A DNA stretch of 64,000 bases from Gammaproteobacteria bacterium (GTDB lineage Bacteria; Pseudomonadota; Gammaproteobacteria; Pseudomonadales; Pseudomonadaceae). The stretch covers positions 62,001 to 126,000 of the forward strand of contig JAMCWB010000004.1 in assembly GCA_023475025.1 (NCBI GenBank). Reading direction: 5' to 3'. Both the position numbers and the translations under genes were made by a program. This document shows, piece after piece, positions 16,990-28,794 of the stretch; the stretch's first letter is position 1, and each line of letters begins with the position of its first letter. The notes under the pieces are model-generated. The model did not search any database, was not told the DNA's origin, and worked only from the letters and a program-made list of their open reading frames with translations.

Positions 16990-17955
16990 ATGCCCCTTGT
17001 TTCATCAGCCCCATTACGCCTTGCCGCTCTGCTTACAGCCCTGCTCATGCTGGCTGCCTGTGCAGGGCGCGGCCCGCTACTGCCGGATGCCAGCGACCTG
17101 ATTGATCTGCCGCGCCAGGTCAAGCTGGACGTACCTTTTCATGCCCAGGATGAATACCAGTGCGGCCCGGCGGCACTGGCGATGGTTTTCAACCATCATG
17201 GTCTGCCTGGCCACCCTGACCAGTTAAAGGACAGGGTCTATCTGCCTGAACGCCAGGGCAGCATCCAGCTGGAAATGGTAGCCGCCAGCCGTGAACGCGA
17301 TCTGGTTGCCTATCCGCTGGCTACTGACCTGGAAGCCCTGCTGACCGAACTGGCCGCCGGCCATCCGGTGCTGGTGATGCAGAATCTGGCGTTCAACTGG
17401 CTGCCTCAATGGCACTATGCCGTGGTGATCGGCTACGACCTGGATGCGCAGCACCTGATTGTGCACAGCGGCCTGAATGAGGCACAGAATGAGCCTTTCC
17501 CGATGTTTATGCGCACCTGGGGCCGGGCTGATAACTGGGCCCGGGTAATGCTGCCAGCTGGCCGTATCCCGGCAACCGCTGAACCTTTGCGTTACCTGCT
17601 GGCGGCCAGCGAGCTGGAGCAGACCGGCCGCTTGCTGGCAGCGGCCCAGGCCTATACAAGCGCGCAGGCACAATGGCCCGAGCAACCCGGGGCAACCTTT
17701 GGTCTGGGCAATATTGCCTGGGCCCAGGGCCGCAATGCCGATGCGATCGAGCACTTCAGCCGTCTGGTTGATGATTTCCCTGACCTGGCCGCCGGCTGGA
17801 ACAATCTGGCCGTAGGACTGGAGAGCAGTGGCTGCCCCTTGAGTGCCGAGGTGGTGCGGCGGTGCGAGGATGGTGAACTTGATGCTGAATTGGGTAGACG
17901 TGTGCAGAGTGATGAGAACAATAACCTGTGTCAGTTGCCTGAGCGCTGTAAATAA
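16990..17955 (+). CDS. PA2778-family C39-like cysteine peptidase lipoprotein with TPR repeats
   Basis: 321 aa. The lipobox LLMLAAC gives a lipoprotein. The peptidase half has the catalytic Cys in EYQCGPAALAMV (about 55-65) and the His in QWHYAVVIGYD (about 140), as in bacteriocin-processing C39 peptidases. The C-terminal part (about 200-290) shows TPR-like helices (GATFGLGNIAWAQGRNADAIEHF, FPDLAAGWNNLAVGLE). Location is the periplasmic face of a membrane. Its substrate is not known; the small neighbour upstream is a plausible one. Confidence 0.8.
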   Translation: MPLVSSAPLRLAALLTALLMLAACAGRGPLLPDASDLIDLPRQVKLDVPFHAQDEYQCGPAALAMVFNHHGLPGHPDQLKDRVYLPERQGSIQLEMVAASRERDLVAYPLATDLEALLTELAAGHPVLVMQNLAFNWLPQWHYAVVIGYDLDAQHLIVHSGLNEAQNEPFPMFMRTWGRADNWARVMLPAGRIPATAEPLRYLLAASELEQTGRLLAAAQAYTSAQAQWPEQPGATFGLGNIAWAQGRNADAIEHFSRLVDDFPDLAAGWNNLAVGLESSGCPLSAEVVRRCEDGELDAELGRRVQSDENNNLCQLPERCK

Positions 17956-17984
17956 GTCACCAATACTTTTCCCGAAAATGTGCA

Positions 17985-18030
17985 TGGTGGCATTGCCAGC
18001 CCCCAGGGAAGGGTTTACGGCGTGTCCAGG
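17985..18030 (-). repeat. Intergenic repeat, copy B (related to 3871-3915)
   Basis: Read on the - strand from 18030, the segment CTGGACACGC, then GT(A/G)AACCC, TCCCTGGG and GCT, aligns with copy A with a few substitutions. The long flanking arms of copy A are absent. It occupies the 270-bp gap between the peptidase gene and the ETF-QO gene. Confidence 0.65.
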
Positions 18031-18133
18031 GCCGGTCCGCGCCAAGCAGGCTGATACACTTATACCTGTTTAATCAGTATTTCCTTAACAGCACTGCACC
18101 CGACCTGAAAACACAACGCAAAAAACAAGCCGA

Positions 18134-18162
18134 TTGGAGCGAAACCCGCCTGCTGTTATACT
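18134..18162 (+). promoter_or_regulatory. Candidate sigma70 promoter of the ETF-QO gene
   Basis: TTGGAG (18134-18139), 17-nt spacer, TATACT (18157-18162), 64 bp before the start codon. The -35 is weak. Confidence 0.45.
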
Positions 18163-18225
18163 AATTGGCTATTCGATCACGGAAGATCAACATTCAAATT
18201 GCCAGCCTTGATTAGGAGATAGCTT

Positions 18226-19893
18226 GTGGAACGCGAATTCATGGAGTTTGACGTTGTCATCGTAGGTGCGGGCCCGTCCGGTCTGGCCGCTGCCTGTCGC
18301 TTGAAAAAAGAAGCCGCTGAATCCGGCCAGGACGTCAGTGTCTGCGTCGTCGAGAAAGGCTCTGAAGTCGGCGCCCACATTCTGTCCGGTGCCGTGTTCG
18401 AACCACGCGCCCTGGAAGAGCTGTTTCCTGACTGGAAAGAACTTGGCGCGCCACTGAATACGCCGGTTACCCGTGACGATATCTACCTGTTCAAGGATGC
18501 CGAGAAAGCCAGCAAGCTGCCCGGTGCACTGGTACCCAAGCCGATGCACAACGAAGGCAACTACATTATCTCCCTCGGCAACCTCTGCCGCTGGCTGGCT
18601 GAGCAGGCGGAAAACCTCGGTGTTGAGGTTTACCCCGGCTTTGCTGCCCAGGAAGCCCTGATCGACGAGAATGGCGTTGTGCGCGGCATCATCACCGGTG
18701 ACCTGGGTATCGACCGTGAGGGCAACCCCAAGGCCGGCATGCACACGCCTGGCATGGAACTGCGCGCCAAGTACACCCTGTTTGCTGAAGGCTGCCGCGG
18801 CCATATCGGCAAGCAGCTGATCGCCAAGTACAAGCTCGACAGTGACGCCGATGCCCAGCATTACGGTATCGGCATCAAGGAGCTGTGGGAAATCGATCCG
18901 GCCAAGCACGAACAGGGCCTGGTTGTGCATACCGCAGGTTGGCCGCTCGACCTGATGAAGGGTGAGAACACCGGTGGTTCTTTCCTCTATCACATCGAAG
19001 ACAATCAGGTTGTGGTCGGTCTTATTGTCGACCTGTCCTACAGCAACCCGCACCTGTCGCCCTTTGATGAGTTCCAGCGTTACAAGCAGCATCCGGTCAT
19101 CAAGCAGTACCTGGAAGGCGGCAAGCGTATTGCCTATGGTGCGCGCGCCATCTGTAAAGGTGGCCACAACTCGCTGCCGAAATCCGTCTTCCCTGGTGGC
19201 GTGCTGATCGGTTGTGACCTGGGCACACTGAACGCGGCCAAGATCAAAGGCAGCCACACCGCCATGAAGTCCGGCATGCTGGCTGCTGACGCGGTACTCA
19301 AGGCGCTGAAAGACGGCCGTGAAGGTGGTGACGAGCTGAACGAATACCCCGAGCTGTTCAAGAACAGCTGGCTGTATGACGAGCTGTTCCGTGCGCGTAA
19401 CTTCAGCGCCGCGATCCACAAGTTCGGTACGTTCATGGGCGGCGCCTTCAACTTTGTCGACCAGAATATCTTTGGTGGCAATATCCCGGTCACCCTGCGT
19501 GACACCAAGCCGGACTACGCCTGCCTGAAGAAGGCCTCTGAGGCGCCGAAGATCGACTATCCGAAACCGGATGGGGTGATCAGCTTCGACAAGCTGTCTT
19601 CCGTGTTCATGTCCAACACCAACCATGAAGAAGATCAGCCGGTTCACCTGACACTGAAAGACGCCAGCGTGCCGCTGAATGTCAACTTGCCGGAGTATGA
19701 CGAGCCGGCACAGCGTTACTGCCCGGCGGGTGTGTACGAGATCGTGACCAGCGAAGAAACCGGCGAGAAGAAGTTCCAGATCAATGCGCAGAACTGCGTG
19801 CATTGTAAAACCTGCGATATCAAGGACCCGTCGCAGAATATCAACTGGATTGCACCGGAAGGTACCGGCGGCCCGAACTACCCCAACATGTAA
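18226..19893 (+). CDS. Electron transfer flavoprotein-ubiquinone oxidoreductase
   Basis: 555 aa. Passes electrons from reduced ETF (acyl-CoA and other dehydrogenases) to ubiquinone at the inner membrane. FAD motif VIVGAGPSGLAAACRL at the N-terminus. The C-terminal ferredoxin-like [4Fe-4S] ligands are NCVHCKTCDIKDPSQN plus an upstream Cys (YCPAGVYE). The GTG start at 18226 follows AGGAGA, and the N-terminus MEREFMEFDVVIVG fits the family. The etfBA genes, often close by, are not in this window. A terminator follows. Confidence 0.95.
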   Translation: MEREFMEFDVVIVGAGPSGLAAACRLKKEAAESGQDVSVCVVEKGSEVGAHILSGAVFEPRALEELFPDWKELGAPLNTPVTRDDIYLFKDAEKASKLPGALVPKPMHNEGNYIISLGNLCRWLAEQAENLGVEVYPGFAAQEALIDENGVVRGIITGDLGIDREGNPKAGMHTPGMELRAKYTLFAEGCRGHIGKQLIAKYKLDSDADAQHYGIGIKELWEIDPAKHEQGLVVHTAGWPLDLMKGENTGGSFLYHIEDNQVVVGLIVDLSYSNPHLSPFDEFQRYKQHPVIKQYLEGGKRIAYGARAICKGGHNSLPKSVFPGGVLIGCDLGTLNAAKIKGSHTAMKSGMLAADAVLKALKDGREGGDELNEYPELFKNSWLYDELFRARNFSAAIHKFGTFMGGAFNFVDQNIFGGNIPVTLRDTKPDYACLKKASEAPKIDYPKPDGVISFDKLSSVFMSNTNHEEDQPVHLTLKDASVPLNVNLPEYDEPAQRYCPAGVYEIVTSEETGEKKFQINAQNCVHCKTCDIKDPSQNINWIAPEGTGGPNYPNM

Positions 19894-19911
19894 GTTCAGC
19901 GCCAAACCAGG

Positions 19912-19942
19912 GAACCCGGCCTCAGTGCCGGGTTCTTTGTTT
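19912..19942 (+). terminator. Intrinsic terminator of the ETF-QO gene
   Basis: GAACCCGGC (19912-19920) and GCCGGGTTC (19927-19935), 6-nt loop, then TTTGTTT. Confidence 0.85.
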
Positions 19943-20075
19943 GCAGCTGGCCAATCCCAAAAGAAGAATGCGAATCTGTTACATGGCGATAAACGACTAT
20001 TGGGGTATTCCAAATCAGTTTATCAAAGGCCGGATATCGACTGGAAAACAGCCAGTTTTCAACAATACTGAATAC

Positions 20076-20194
20076 ATCAGCCGACGCATTTCCCCCAAGT
20101 GTGTTGACTGACGAAGCCAGCGCCTGGCGCCGGTTTCAGTAACACTCCTAATGGTCTTGACCCGAATTCCTCCCCCAGAATTCGGGTTTTTTTT
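20076..20194 (+). ncRNA. Candidate small RNA in the ETF-QO/tatD gap
   Basis: The 317-bp gap 19894-20210 holds no gene but has a second strong + strand terminator (20161-20194) 270 bp after the ETF-QO stop, beyond that gene's own terminator, so an independent short transcript is implied. Upstream are a small hairpin (GCCAG/CTGGC, 20116-20128), an unpaired stretch, then the terminator with a C-rich loop. The 5' end is a guess; a possible -10 (AATACT) lies near 20064. Its targets are unknown. Confidence 0.4.
20161..20194 (+). terminator. Strong intrinsic terminator with C-rich loop
   Basis: CCCGAATTC (20161-20169) pairs with GAATTCGGG (20178-20186), loop CTCCCCCA, followed by eight T. The T-tract shows it acts on + strand transcripts, not on the convergent tatD. 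Confidence 0.85.
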
Positions 20195-20210
20195 GTCAGC
20201 TGGAAATGGC

Positions 20211-20987
20211 TCAGGCGGCCAGGGGAAATAAACGATGGAAGTTGTCAGTGGTGCTCTGCTGCAACTGCTCGAAAGACTCACCCCGCAACTCGGCAAGAAA
20301 ACTGGCAACGTCATGCACAAACTGCGGCTCATTGGGCTTGCCGCGATGCGGCACCGGTGCCAGATAGGGTGAGTCGGTCTCTACCAGAAGCCGGTCTGCC
20401 GGAACCTGGCGGGCGACCTCGCGCAATTCACTGGCATTGCGAAAGGTCACGATGCCGGACAGCGAGATGTAATAACCCAGGTCCAACGCCTGCCGCGCCA
20501 TATCCCAGTCTTCGGTAAAACAGTGCAATACGCCTGCGTTCGGCAGATCAGCCTCGCGCAGCATGCGCAAGGTATCTTCTTTGGCGCTGCGGGTATGAAT
20601 AATGACTGGCTTGCCGCTCTGCTCTGCCGCTTGCAGGTGCGTGGCAAAGGAGGCTTGTTGCGGATCAGCGTGCTCTGGGTGGTAGTAATAATCCAGCCCG
20701 GTTTCACCAATCGCCACCACACGCGGATGATCAATAGCCTGTAACAGCCAGTCCAGGCTGGCTTGTCCGTTGCTGGCCAGATCCAGCGGGTGTATTCCCA
20801 CACTGCAATAGACATCGGCATACTGCTCGGCTATCCCCTTCACCACAGGGGCATTTGCCGCATCGACCCCGATACAGAGAAACTTGCCGATACCCCGGGT
20901 CCGGGCAGCATCCAGCGCACCATCCAGCGAGCCTTGGTAGGCGGTGAGGTCCAGACGGTCAAGGTGGCAATGGGAGTCAATCAACAT
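20211..20987 (-). CDS. tatD: TatD-family metal-dependent hydrolase
   Basis: 258 aa, TIM-barrel metallohydrolase. Metal ligands appear as DSHCHLD at the N-terminus, GETGLDYYY, VIIHTR, VLHCFT and ETDSPYLAP, the usual TatD order. Family members act as 3'-5' exonucleases or deoxyribonucleases; the in vivo role is unsettled. The start at 20987 has GAGG 7 nt upstream. Nine heptamer repeats end immediately upstream of that Shine-Dalgarno site. Confidence 0.88.
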   Translation of the reverse strand: MLIDSHCHLDRLDLTAYQGSLDGALDAARTRGIGKFLCIGVDAANAPVVKGIAEQYADVYCSVGIHPLDLASNGQASLDWLLQAIDHPRVVAIGETGLDYYYHPEHADPQQASFATHLQAAEQSGKPVIIHTRSAKEDTLRMLREADLPNAGVLHCFTEDWDMARQALDLGYYISLSGIVTFRNASELREVARQVPADRLLVETDSPYLAPVPHRGKPNEPQFVHDVASFLAELRGESFEQLQQSTTDNFHRLFPLAA

Positions 20988-20998
20988 AAAAAACCTCT

Positions 20999-21064
20999 AG
21001 CTGAAAGCTGAAAGCTGAAAGCTGAAAGCTGAAAGCTGAAAGCTGAAAGCTGAAAGCTGAAAGC
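20999..21064. repeat. Heptamer tandem repeat AGCTGAA x 9.4
   Basis: Nine perfect copies of AGCTGAA plus AGC, uninterrupted, starting 12 bp from the tatD start codon. A perfect short-unit array is prone to slippage, so copy number may vary between cells or strains. The repeat is adjacent to a G-rich stretch (TTTGGGGGCAGGACC, about 21069-21083). Confidence 0.95.
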
Positions 21065-21137
21065 AATAGTTTGGGGGCAGGACCTGACCGCATGCAAGCC
21101 GACTGTCGTTGTTTTTTTCTGACCTGTAACCAGCCCG

Positions 21138-21494
21138 CTACATGGTGTGCGTGGGGCGATCGGACTTGAGGGCGCCGGCGAGGTAGGTTTCGATCTTGCT
21201 GCGAGCCGTATTGTCCTGATCACTGAACTGCACGCCAATGCCTGCGGCGCGGTTGCCCTGAGCGCCTCGAGGGGTGATCCAGATAACCTTGCCGGCGACG
21301 GGAATTTTTTCCACTTCATCCATCAGGTTGAGCAGCATGAAGACTTCATCACCCGGGCGGTAATGCTTGTTGGTCGGAATAAACAGGCCGCCATGCTTCA
21401 CGAAGGGCATATAGGCTGCATAGAGAACCGACTTGTCCTTGATGGTCAGTGACAGGATACCGTTACGCGGACCTGGAGCAGCTGGGTTGTTCAT
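21138..21494 (-). CDS. pilZ: PilZ-domain protein (type IV pilus biogenesis)
   Basis: 118 aa. Resembles the PilZ protein proper, which is required for type IV pilus assembly and, unlike most PilZ domains, lacks the RxxxR c-di-GMP motif at the N-terminus; none is visible here. Conserved core: YMPFVKHGGLFIPT, YRPGDEVFMLLNLMDE, GKVIWITPRGAQGNRAAGIGVQF. It follows holB with a 114-bp gap, in the same orientation. Confidence 0.9.
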   Translation of the reverse strand: MNNPAAPGPRNGILSLTIKDKSVLYAAYMPFVKHGGLFIPTNKHYRPGDEVFMLLNLMDEVEKIPVAGKVIWITPRGAQGNRAAGIGVQFSDQDNTARSKIETYLAGALKSDRPTHTM

Positions 21495-21608
21495 CGTCGA
21501 TCGTTCCCGCTTCGAATGAATGTCTCGTCAAGATAATACAGTAACTGCTTGTCATGCCAGAGTTTGTGACCTTGCCATCGGGCATTGCCCTGCACAAGAG
21601 TCAGCAGC

Positions 21609-24295
<2,687 letters not shown>

Positions 24296-24299
<4 letters not shown>

Positions 24300-25126
24300 G
24301 ACATAACCTGTTGTGCCAGGGTTTGAGCCTGACGTGTATTCGGGCCGATAGACCACTGATGATTGCCCAGACCAACAACCGGCCAGACACCGTAAACACT
24401 ATTGCAGCAAAAGACCTCGCTGCTGCTGAGCAGTTCAGCCTGTGAGACCGCTCGCACCCTGACCGGCTGCCCAATGGCGGCCAACTGATCGCAGAGGTAA
24501 TCACGCATGACGCCTTGCACACCGCACTGATCGACAGCCGGCGTCACCCAACCATCCTGCAGGCGCAAAAAAAGATTGCTTACCGTGCACTCAACCGGCT
24601 CACCTTGCTGGTTACAGACCAGGCCTTCGGCATAGGCCGGATCATCCCATTCAGCCCGCGCCAACACCTGCTCCAGTCGATTGAGGTGCTTGATCCCCGC
24701 CAGCAAGGGTTGTTGCCCCAGGCGGGTAGCACAGGGAAACAGACGAATACCCTGCGCAGCATGACTGGCAGGATAGGTCGGCAAGGCGGCTAATTGGATA
24801 ATACGTCGAGGCTGTTGCGGCAGGGGCAAGGCATAGCCACGTTGCCCATCCCCCCGGGTCAGGATCAGCTTGAGTATGCCGCTATCGAGCTGAGCCGCGA
24901 GCCGGGATAGCTCCTGCTCGATGGCACTGGTGTCGCAGGCCAGCTGCAAGCGACTGGCGCCGCGAACCAGGCGCGCCAGATGCTGCTGCAGCAAGGGAAT
25001 ACGACCATTGACCACGCGCAGCGTCTCGAAGAGCCCGTCACCATAGGCCAGGCCGCGATCGCGCACACTGAGCTGCGTTTGCGGCTGACCATCAATCAGT
25101 GTGAAACCCGGGCTCAACTCAGCCAT
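24296..25126 (-). CDS. pabC: Aminodeoxychorismate lyase
   Basis: 276 aa, fold-type IV PLP enzyme making 4-aminobenzoate for folate. N-terminal RDRGLAYGDGLFETLRV and the PLP-lysine segment GIKHLNRLEQV. It sits 8 bp after fabF and overlaps mltG. Confidence 0.92.
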
Positions 25127-25134
25127 GTTGCTCC

Positions 25135-26373
25135 TCAGAGACGGCGGAATACCAGGCTGCCGTTGGTGCCACCAAAGCCAAAGGAATTGGAAACAACCAC
25201 ATCCAGCTTGCGCTCCTGGGCCTGATGCGCGACATAGTCGAGATCACAGCCGTCGTCCGGGTCATCCAGGTTGATGGTCGGTGGAGCCACCTGATCACGC
25301 AGCGCCAAAACGCTGAAGATGGCTTCAACCGCACCGGCGGCACCCAGCAGGTGACCCACCATGGACTTGGTCGAACTGATTGCCAGCGCCCTGGAGTGAT
25401 CACCAAACACGGTTTTCACCGCCTGGGTTTCGGCCAGGTCACCGGCTGAGGTCGATGTGCCGTGCGCATTGATATAACCAACAGCATCCGGGTTCACTCC
25501 AGCATCGCGGAGTGCATTGGCCATGCACTTGGCCCCGCCGCGACCATCTTCCGGCGGAGCCGTCATATGGTAAGCATCCCCGCTCATACCGAAACCAATC
25601 ACTTCGGCATAGATAGTGGCGCCACGTGCCCTGGCCTGCTCGTACTCCTCCAGCACCATGGCACCGGAACCGTCAGACAGCACAAAGCCATCGCGACCGC
25701 GATCCCAGGGGCGACTGGCACCCTGCGGGTCATCATTGCGCGTGGACAAGGCCCGCGCGGCACTGAAGCCACCCAGGCCCAGCCCGGTAGTCGCCATTTC
25801 AGAACCGCCGGCAATCATCACATCGGCTTCACCGTAGGCTATGTTACGCGCGGCCATGCCGATACTGTGGGTACCCGTGGTGCAGGCTGTGGTAATGGCG
25901 TAATTGGGGCCCTGCAGCCCGTATTTGATCGACAGGTAACCGGCCACCATGTTGATGATCGAGCCGGGGACAAAGAAAGGTGAAATACGCCGTGGGCCGC
26001 TGTTGAGCAAGACTTCAACATTCTTCTCGATGTTGGTCAGGCCACCAATCCCCGAGCCCATGGACACGCCGATACGGTCACGGTTGTCATCGGTTACTTC
26101 CAGTCCGGAGTCCGTCAGCGCCTGTACGCAGGCAGCAATGCCGTATTGAATGAACAGATCCAGCTTGCGGGCTTCCTTCGGCTCCATATAGGGCGTGATA
26201 TCAAAATCACGCACCGAGCCACCAAAGCGGGTACCAAAGGCACTGACATCCATGTGTTCTATAGTAGCGATGCCGCTTTTGCCTGCCACCACACCCTGCC
26301 AGGTCTGTTCAACGGTGTTGCCCAGAGAGGTCAACATACCCAAACCGGTTACTACGACGCGTCTACGCGACAC
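25135..26373 (-). CDS. fabF: 3-oxoacyl-[ACP] synthase II
   Basis: 412 aa condensing enzyme of fatty acid elongation. Catalytic triad Cys-His-His in [20 protein letters not shown] and [12 protein letters not shown]. Full family length. It lies downstream of acpP across a terminator, so it may be transcribed separately or by read-through. Confidence 0.96.
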   Translation of the reverse strand: MSRRRVVVTGLGMLTSLGNTVEQTWQGVVAGKSGIATIEHMDVSAFGTRFGGSVRDFDITPYMEPKEARKLDLFIQYGIAACVQALTDSGLEVTDDNRDRIGVSMGSGIGGLTNIEKNVEVLLNSGPRRISPFFVPGSIINMVAGYLSIKYGLQGPNYAITTACTTGTHSIGMAARNIAYGEADVMIAGGSEMATTGLGLGGFSAARALSTRNDDPQGASRPWDRGRDGFVLSDGSGAMVLEEYEQARARGATIYAEVIGFGMSGDAYHMTAPPEDGRGGAKCMANALRDAGVNPDAVGYINAHGTSTSAGDLAETQAVKTVFGDHSRALAISSTKSMVGHLLGAAGAVEAIFSVLALRDQVAPPTINLDDPDDGCDLDYVAHQAQERKLDVVVSNSFGFGGTNGSLVFRRL

Positions 26374-26538
26374 AGCGCACTCCTTATTATCTGTTCTGAA
26401 CCTGGACCCCGTCTGCGGCGCATTGCACGTGGCGGCAACCGCTCAGCAGGTGTCGGAAAACCGCTTTATTGTCCGGATAAACCGGCCTGACGGCAACCTC
26501 CACGTGCTGGCAACACCGGTTACTGGCCGCTGGAAACC

Positions 26539-26572
26539 AAAAAGCCGCAGTACCCGTGAGGGTGCTGCGGCC
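26539..26572 (-). terminator. Intrinsic terminator after acpP
   Basis: On the - strand: GCCGCAG, CACCC, loop TCAC, GGGTA, CTGCGGC and then five T. It probably makes acpP the most abundant message of the cluster, with fabF read by partial read-through or its own promoter. The rest of the 226-bp acpP-fabF gap shows nothing else clear. Confidence 0.85.
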
Positions 26573-26599
26573 TTGGCAACCTTTCAGTTGACTGCGTGA

Positions 26600-26836
26600 T
26601 TACTTCTGGTGAGCGTTCACGTAGTCGATAGCTTCCTGAACGGTAGTGATCTTCTCGGCATCTTCATCCGGAATTTCGGTCTCGAATTCTTCTTCGAGCG
26701 CCATGACCAGCTCCACGGTGTCCAGGGAGTCAGCGCCAAGATCTTCAACAAAAGAAGCACTATTGGTTACTTCTTCCTCTTTGACGCCGAGCTGTTCGGC
26801 TACGATTTTCTTGACGCGTTCTTCAATGGTGCTCAT
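26600..26836 (-). CDS. acpP: Acyl carrier protein
   Basis: 78 aa, acidic. Carries acyl chains on 4'-phosphopantetheine attached to the Ser of [12 protein letters not shown] (about residue 38). A promoter and a terminator flank it. Confidence 0.97.
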   Translation of the reverse strand: MSTIEERVKKIVAEQLGVKEEEVTNSASFVEDLGADSLDTVELVMALEEEFETEIPDEDAEKITTVQEAIDYVNAHQK

Positions 26837-26886
26837 ACCTTGTTCTCACTCCTGTTTGCAGTGCCGAGATACCGGACTGCACGTAG

Positions 26887-26914
26887 TTTATAGAAACAAT
26901 TTGCAACTTTTCAA
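26887..26914 (-). promoter_or_regulatory. Candidate sigma70 promoter of acpP
   Basis: On the - strand TTGAAA (26914-26909), 16-nt spacer, TATAAA (26892-26887), about 50 bp before the acpP ATG, within the 184-bp fabG-acpP gap. A dedicated strong promoter fits the high demand for ACP. Confidence 0.65.
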
Positions 26915-27020
26915 GCGCGAATCACTTCTACCTGCAAATGGTCGAAATCAGTCAACTCCGACCCGGTTGATTCTTGCCAGACGCAAAGGATGCCACGACA
27001 GTGGCTGCGTGACCAGCCAT

Positions 27021-27764
27021 TCAGCTCATAAACATGCCGCCGTTCACCGGAATGGTCGCGCCGGTGATGTAACCAGCGCTGTCACCGGCCAGGAAGGCAA
27101 CGGTCGCAGCAATCTCTTCAGCAGCGCCCAGACGGCCGAGCGGGATCTGTTCCAGCATTACCGAACGCTGGCTGTCGTTCAGCTCACGGGTCATGTCAGT
27201 GTCGATAAAACCCGGTGCCACAGCATTGACGGTAACCGAGCGCGAGCCCACTTCACGGGCCAGGGCGCGGGTAAAGCCCTCCAGGCCTGCCTTGGCAGCT
27301 GCATAGTTGGCCTGACCGGCATTACCCATGCCACCGACGACCGAACTGATGTTGATGATGCGACCCCAGCGAGCCTTGCTCATGCCACGCAGTACCGCTT
27401 TCGACAAACGGTATACCGAGGTGAGGTTGGTGCTGATGATATCGTCCCATTCATCGTCCTTCATGCGCATCAACAGGTTGTCGCGGGTGATACCGGCATT
27501 GTTGACAAGAATTGCCGGTGCGCCATATTCCTTGTTGATGGTCTCCAGCACGCTGGCAATCGAGTCCGGATCGCATACGTCCAGCTTCAAGCCGGTACCA
27601 CTGTAACCCGCTGCTGTCAGCTTCTCACCAATGGCTGCAGCGCCCTGGTCGCTGGTAGCGGTACCAATGACGGTAGCTCCCTGGGCCGCCAGCGCGTGGG
27701 CAATGGCCTGCCCGATGCCTCGACTGGCACCGGTGACCAGTGCAACTTTTCCTTGCAAACTCAT
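27021..27764 (-). CDS. fabG: 3-oxoacyl-[ACP] reductase
   Basis: 247 aa SDR. Cofactor motif TGASRGIGQAIA, NNAG, catalytic Ser/Tyr/Lys in NISSVVGG and NYAAAKAGLEG. The start at 27764 is fixed by AAGGAG inside an upstream in-frame extension. It begins 1 nt after the fabD stop. Confidence 0.96.
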   Translation of the reverse strand: MSLQGKVALVTGASRGIGQAIAHALAAQGATVIGTATSDQGAAAIGEKLTAAGYSGTGLKLDVCDPDSIASVLETINKEYGAPAILVNNAGITRDNLLMRMKDDEWDDIISTNLTSVYRLSKAVLRGMSKARWGRIINISSVVGGMGNAGQANYAAAKAGLEGFTRALAREVGSRSVTVNAVAPGFIDTDMTRELNDSQRSVMLEQIPLGRLGAAEEIAATVAFLAGDSAGYITGATIPVNGGMFMS

Positions 27765-27765
27765 A

Positions 27766-28713
27766 TCAAGCTCCTTGTTCAACTACTTGCAACGCAGCGA
27801 CCAGGCCTTCCACGCTGTCAATGTTATGCGTACCCACGCCCTTGGCGCAGCGCTTGTTCAGACCGCTGAGCACCTTGCCCGGGCCACACTCAACCAGGTC
27901 GGTGACGCCCTGCGCCGCGATCCAGGATACGGATTCGACCCAGCGCACCGGGCTGTAGAGCTGCTCAACCAGTTGCTGACGCAGGCTATCCAGGTTCTCT
28001 GGCGCAGCCGCGCTGACATTCTGCACCAGTGTCATGGCCGGCTCCTGCCATTGCAACCCGGCCAGATCCCTGGCCAGTTCTTCGGCGGCCGGACGCATCA
28101 AGGCGCAATGTGACGGCACGCTGACCGGCAGGGGCATGGCCCGCTTGGCGCCAGCAGCCTTGCAGGCATCCACTGCGCGCTGAACGGCTGCGGCCTGACC
28201 GGCGATCACCACCTGTCCAGGCGCATTGAAATTGACCGCGCTGACGACATCACCCTCGGCCACTTGCGCACAGATATCGATAATCTGCTGATCTTCCAGA
28301 CCCAGAATAGCCGCCATGCCGCCCTGTCCTTCCGGTACCGCCTGCTGCATCAGCTGACCACGACGCTCAACCAGACGTACCGCATCGGCAAAGGAGATCA
28401 CCTCCGCTGCCACCAACGCGGAATACTCACCCAGGCTATGACCGGCGACGTAAGCGGGACGCTTGTCAGTTTTTGCGCACCACAGCCGCCACAAGGCTAC
28501 CGAAGCAGTGAGGATAGCGGGCTGGGTGCGATCTGTACGATTGAGATCGGCCTCTGGTCCCTGCTGGCACAGTTGCCACAGATCATAGCCCAGCACCTCG
28601 GAGGCCTCGGCAAAGGTCTGCTTGATCACTGCATGCTTGTCAGCTTGCGCCGCCAGCATACCGACCGCCTGGGAGCCCTGACCGGGGAAAACAAAAGCAA
28701 GGGATTGCGTCAT
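27766..28713 (-). CDS. fabD: Malonyl-CoA:ACP transacylase
   Basis: 315 aa. Loads malonyl groups on ACP. FVFPGQGSQAVGM at the N-terminus, nucleophile Ser in GHSLGEYSAL, catalytic His in VPSHCALM. Start 28713 (MTQSLAFVF) with GAGGAA upstream. Confidence 0.96.
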   Translation of the reverse strand: MTQSLAFVFPGQGSQAVGMLAAQADKHAVIKQTFAEASEVLGYDLWQLCQQGPEADLNRTDRTQPAILTASVALWRLWCAKTDKRPAYVAGHSLGEYSALVAAEVISFADAVRLVERRGQLMQQAVPEGQGGMAAILGLEDQQIIDICAQVAEGDVVSAVNFNAPGQVVIAGQAAAVQRAVDACKAAGAKRAMPLPVSVPSHCALMRPAAEELARDLAGLQWQEPAMTLVQNVSAAAPENLDSLRQQLVEQLYSPVRWVESVSWIAAQGVTDLVECGPGKVLSGLNKRCAKGVGTHNIDSVEGLVAALQVVEQGA

Positions 28714-28794
28714 GCCACATTCCTCATTGTTAGATTTGATCCTGAGCAATCTGAGTGCCCTTTGAGTTGTTGGAAGCCTGGTAACCGAGCGGGG

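Noticed and set aside
18045-18100. LexA-type box near CTGTTTAATCAG
   Set aside because: Spacing is wrong for CTGT-N8-ACAG and the downstream gene is not an SOS gene.
18187-20013. 608-codon open frame antisense to the ETF-QO gene
   Set aside because: Fully overlaps a gene with clear FAD and Fe-S motifs; no recognisable domain.
20999-21064. CRISPR array
   Set aside because: The unit is only 7 bp with no spacers and no cas genes nearby; it is a simple tandem repeat.
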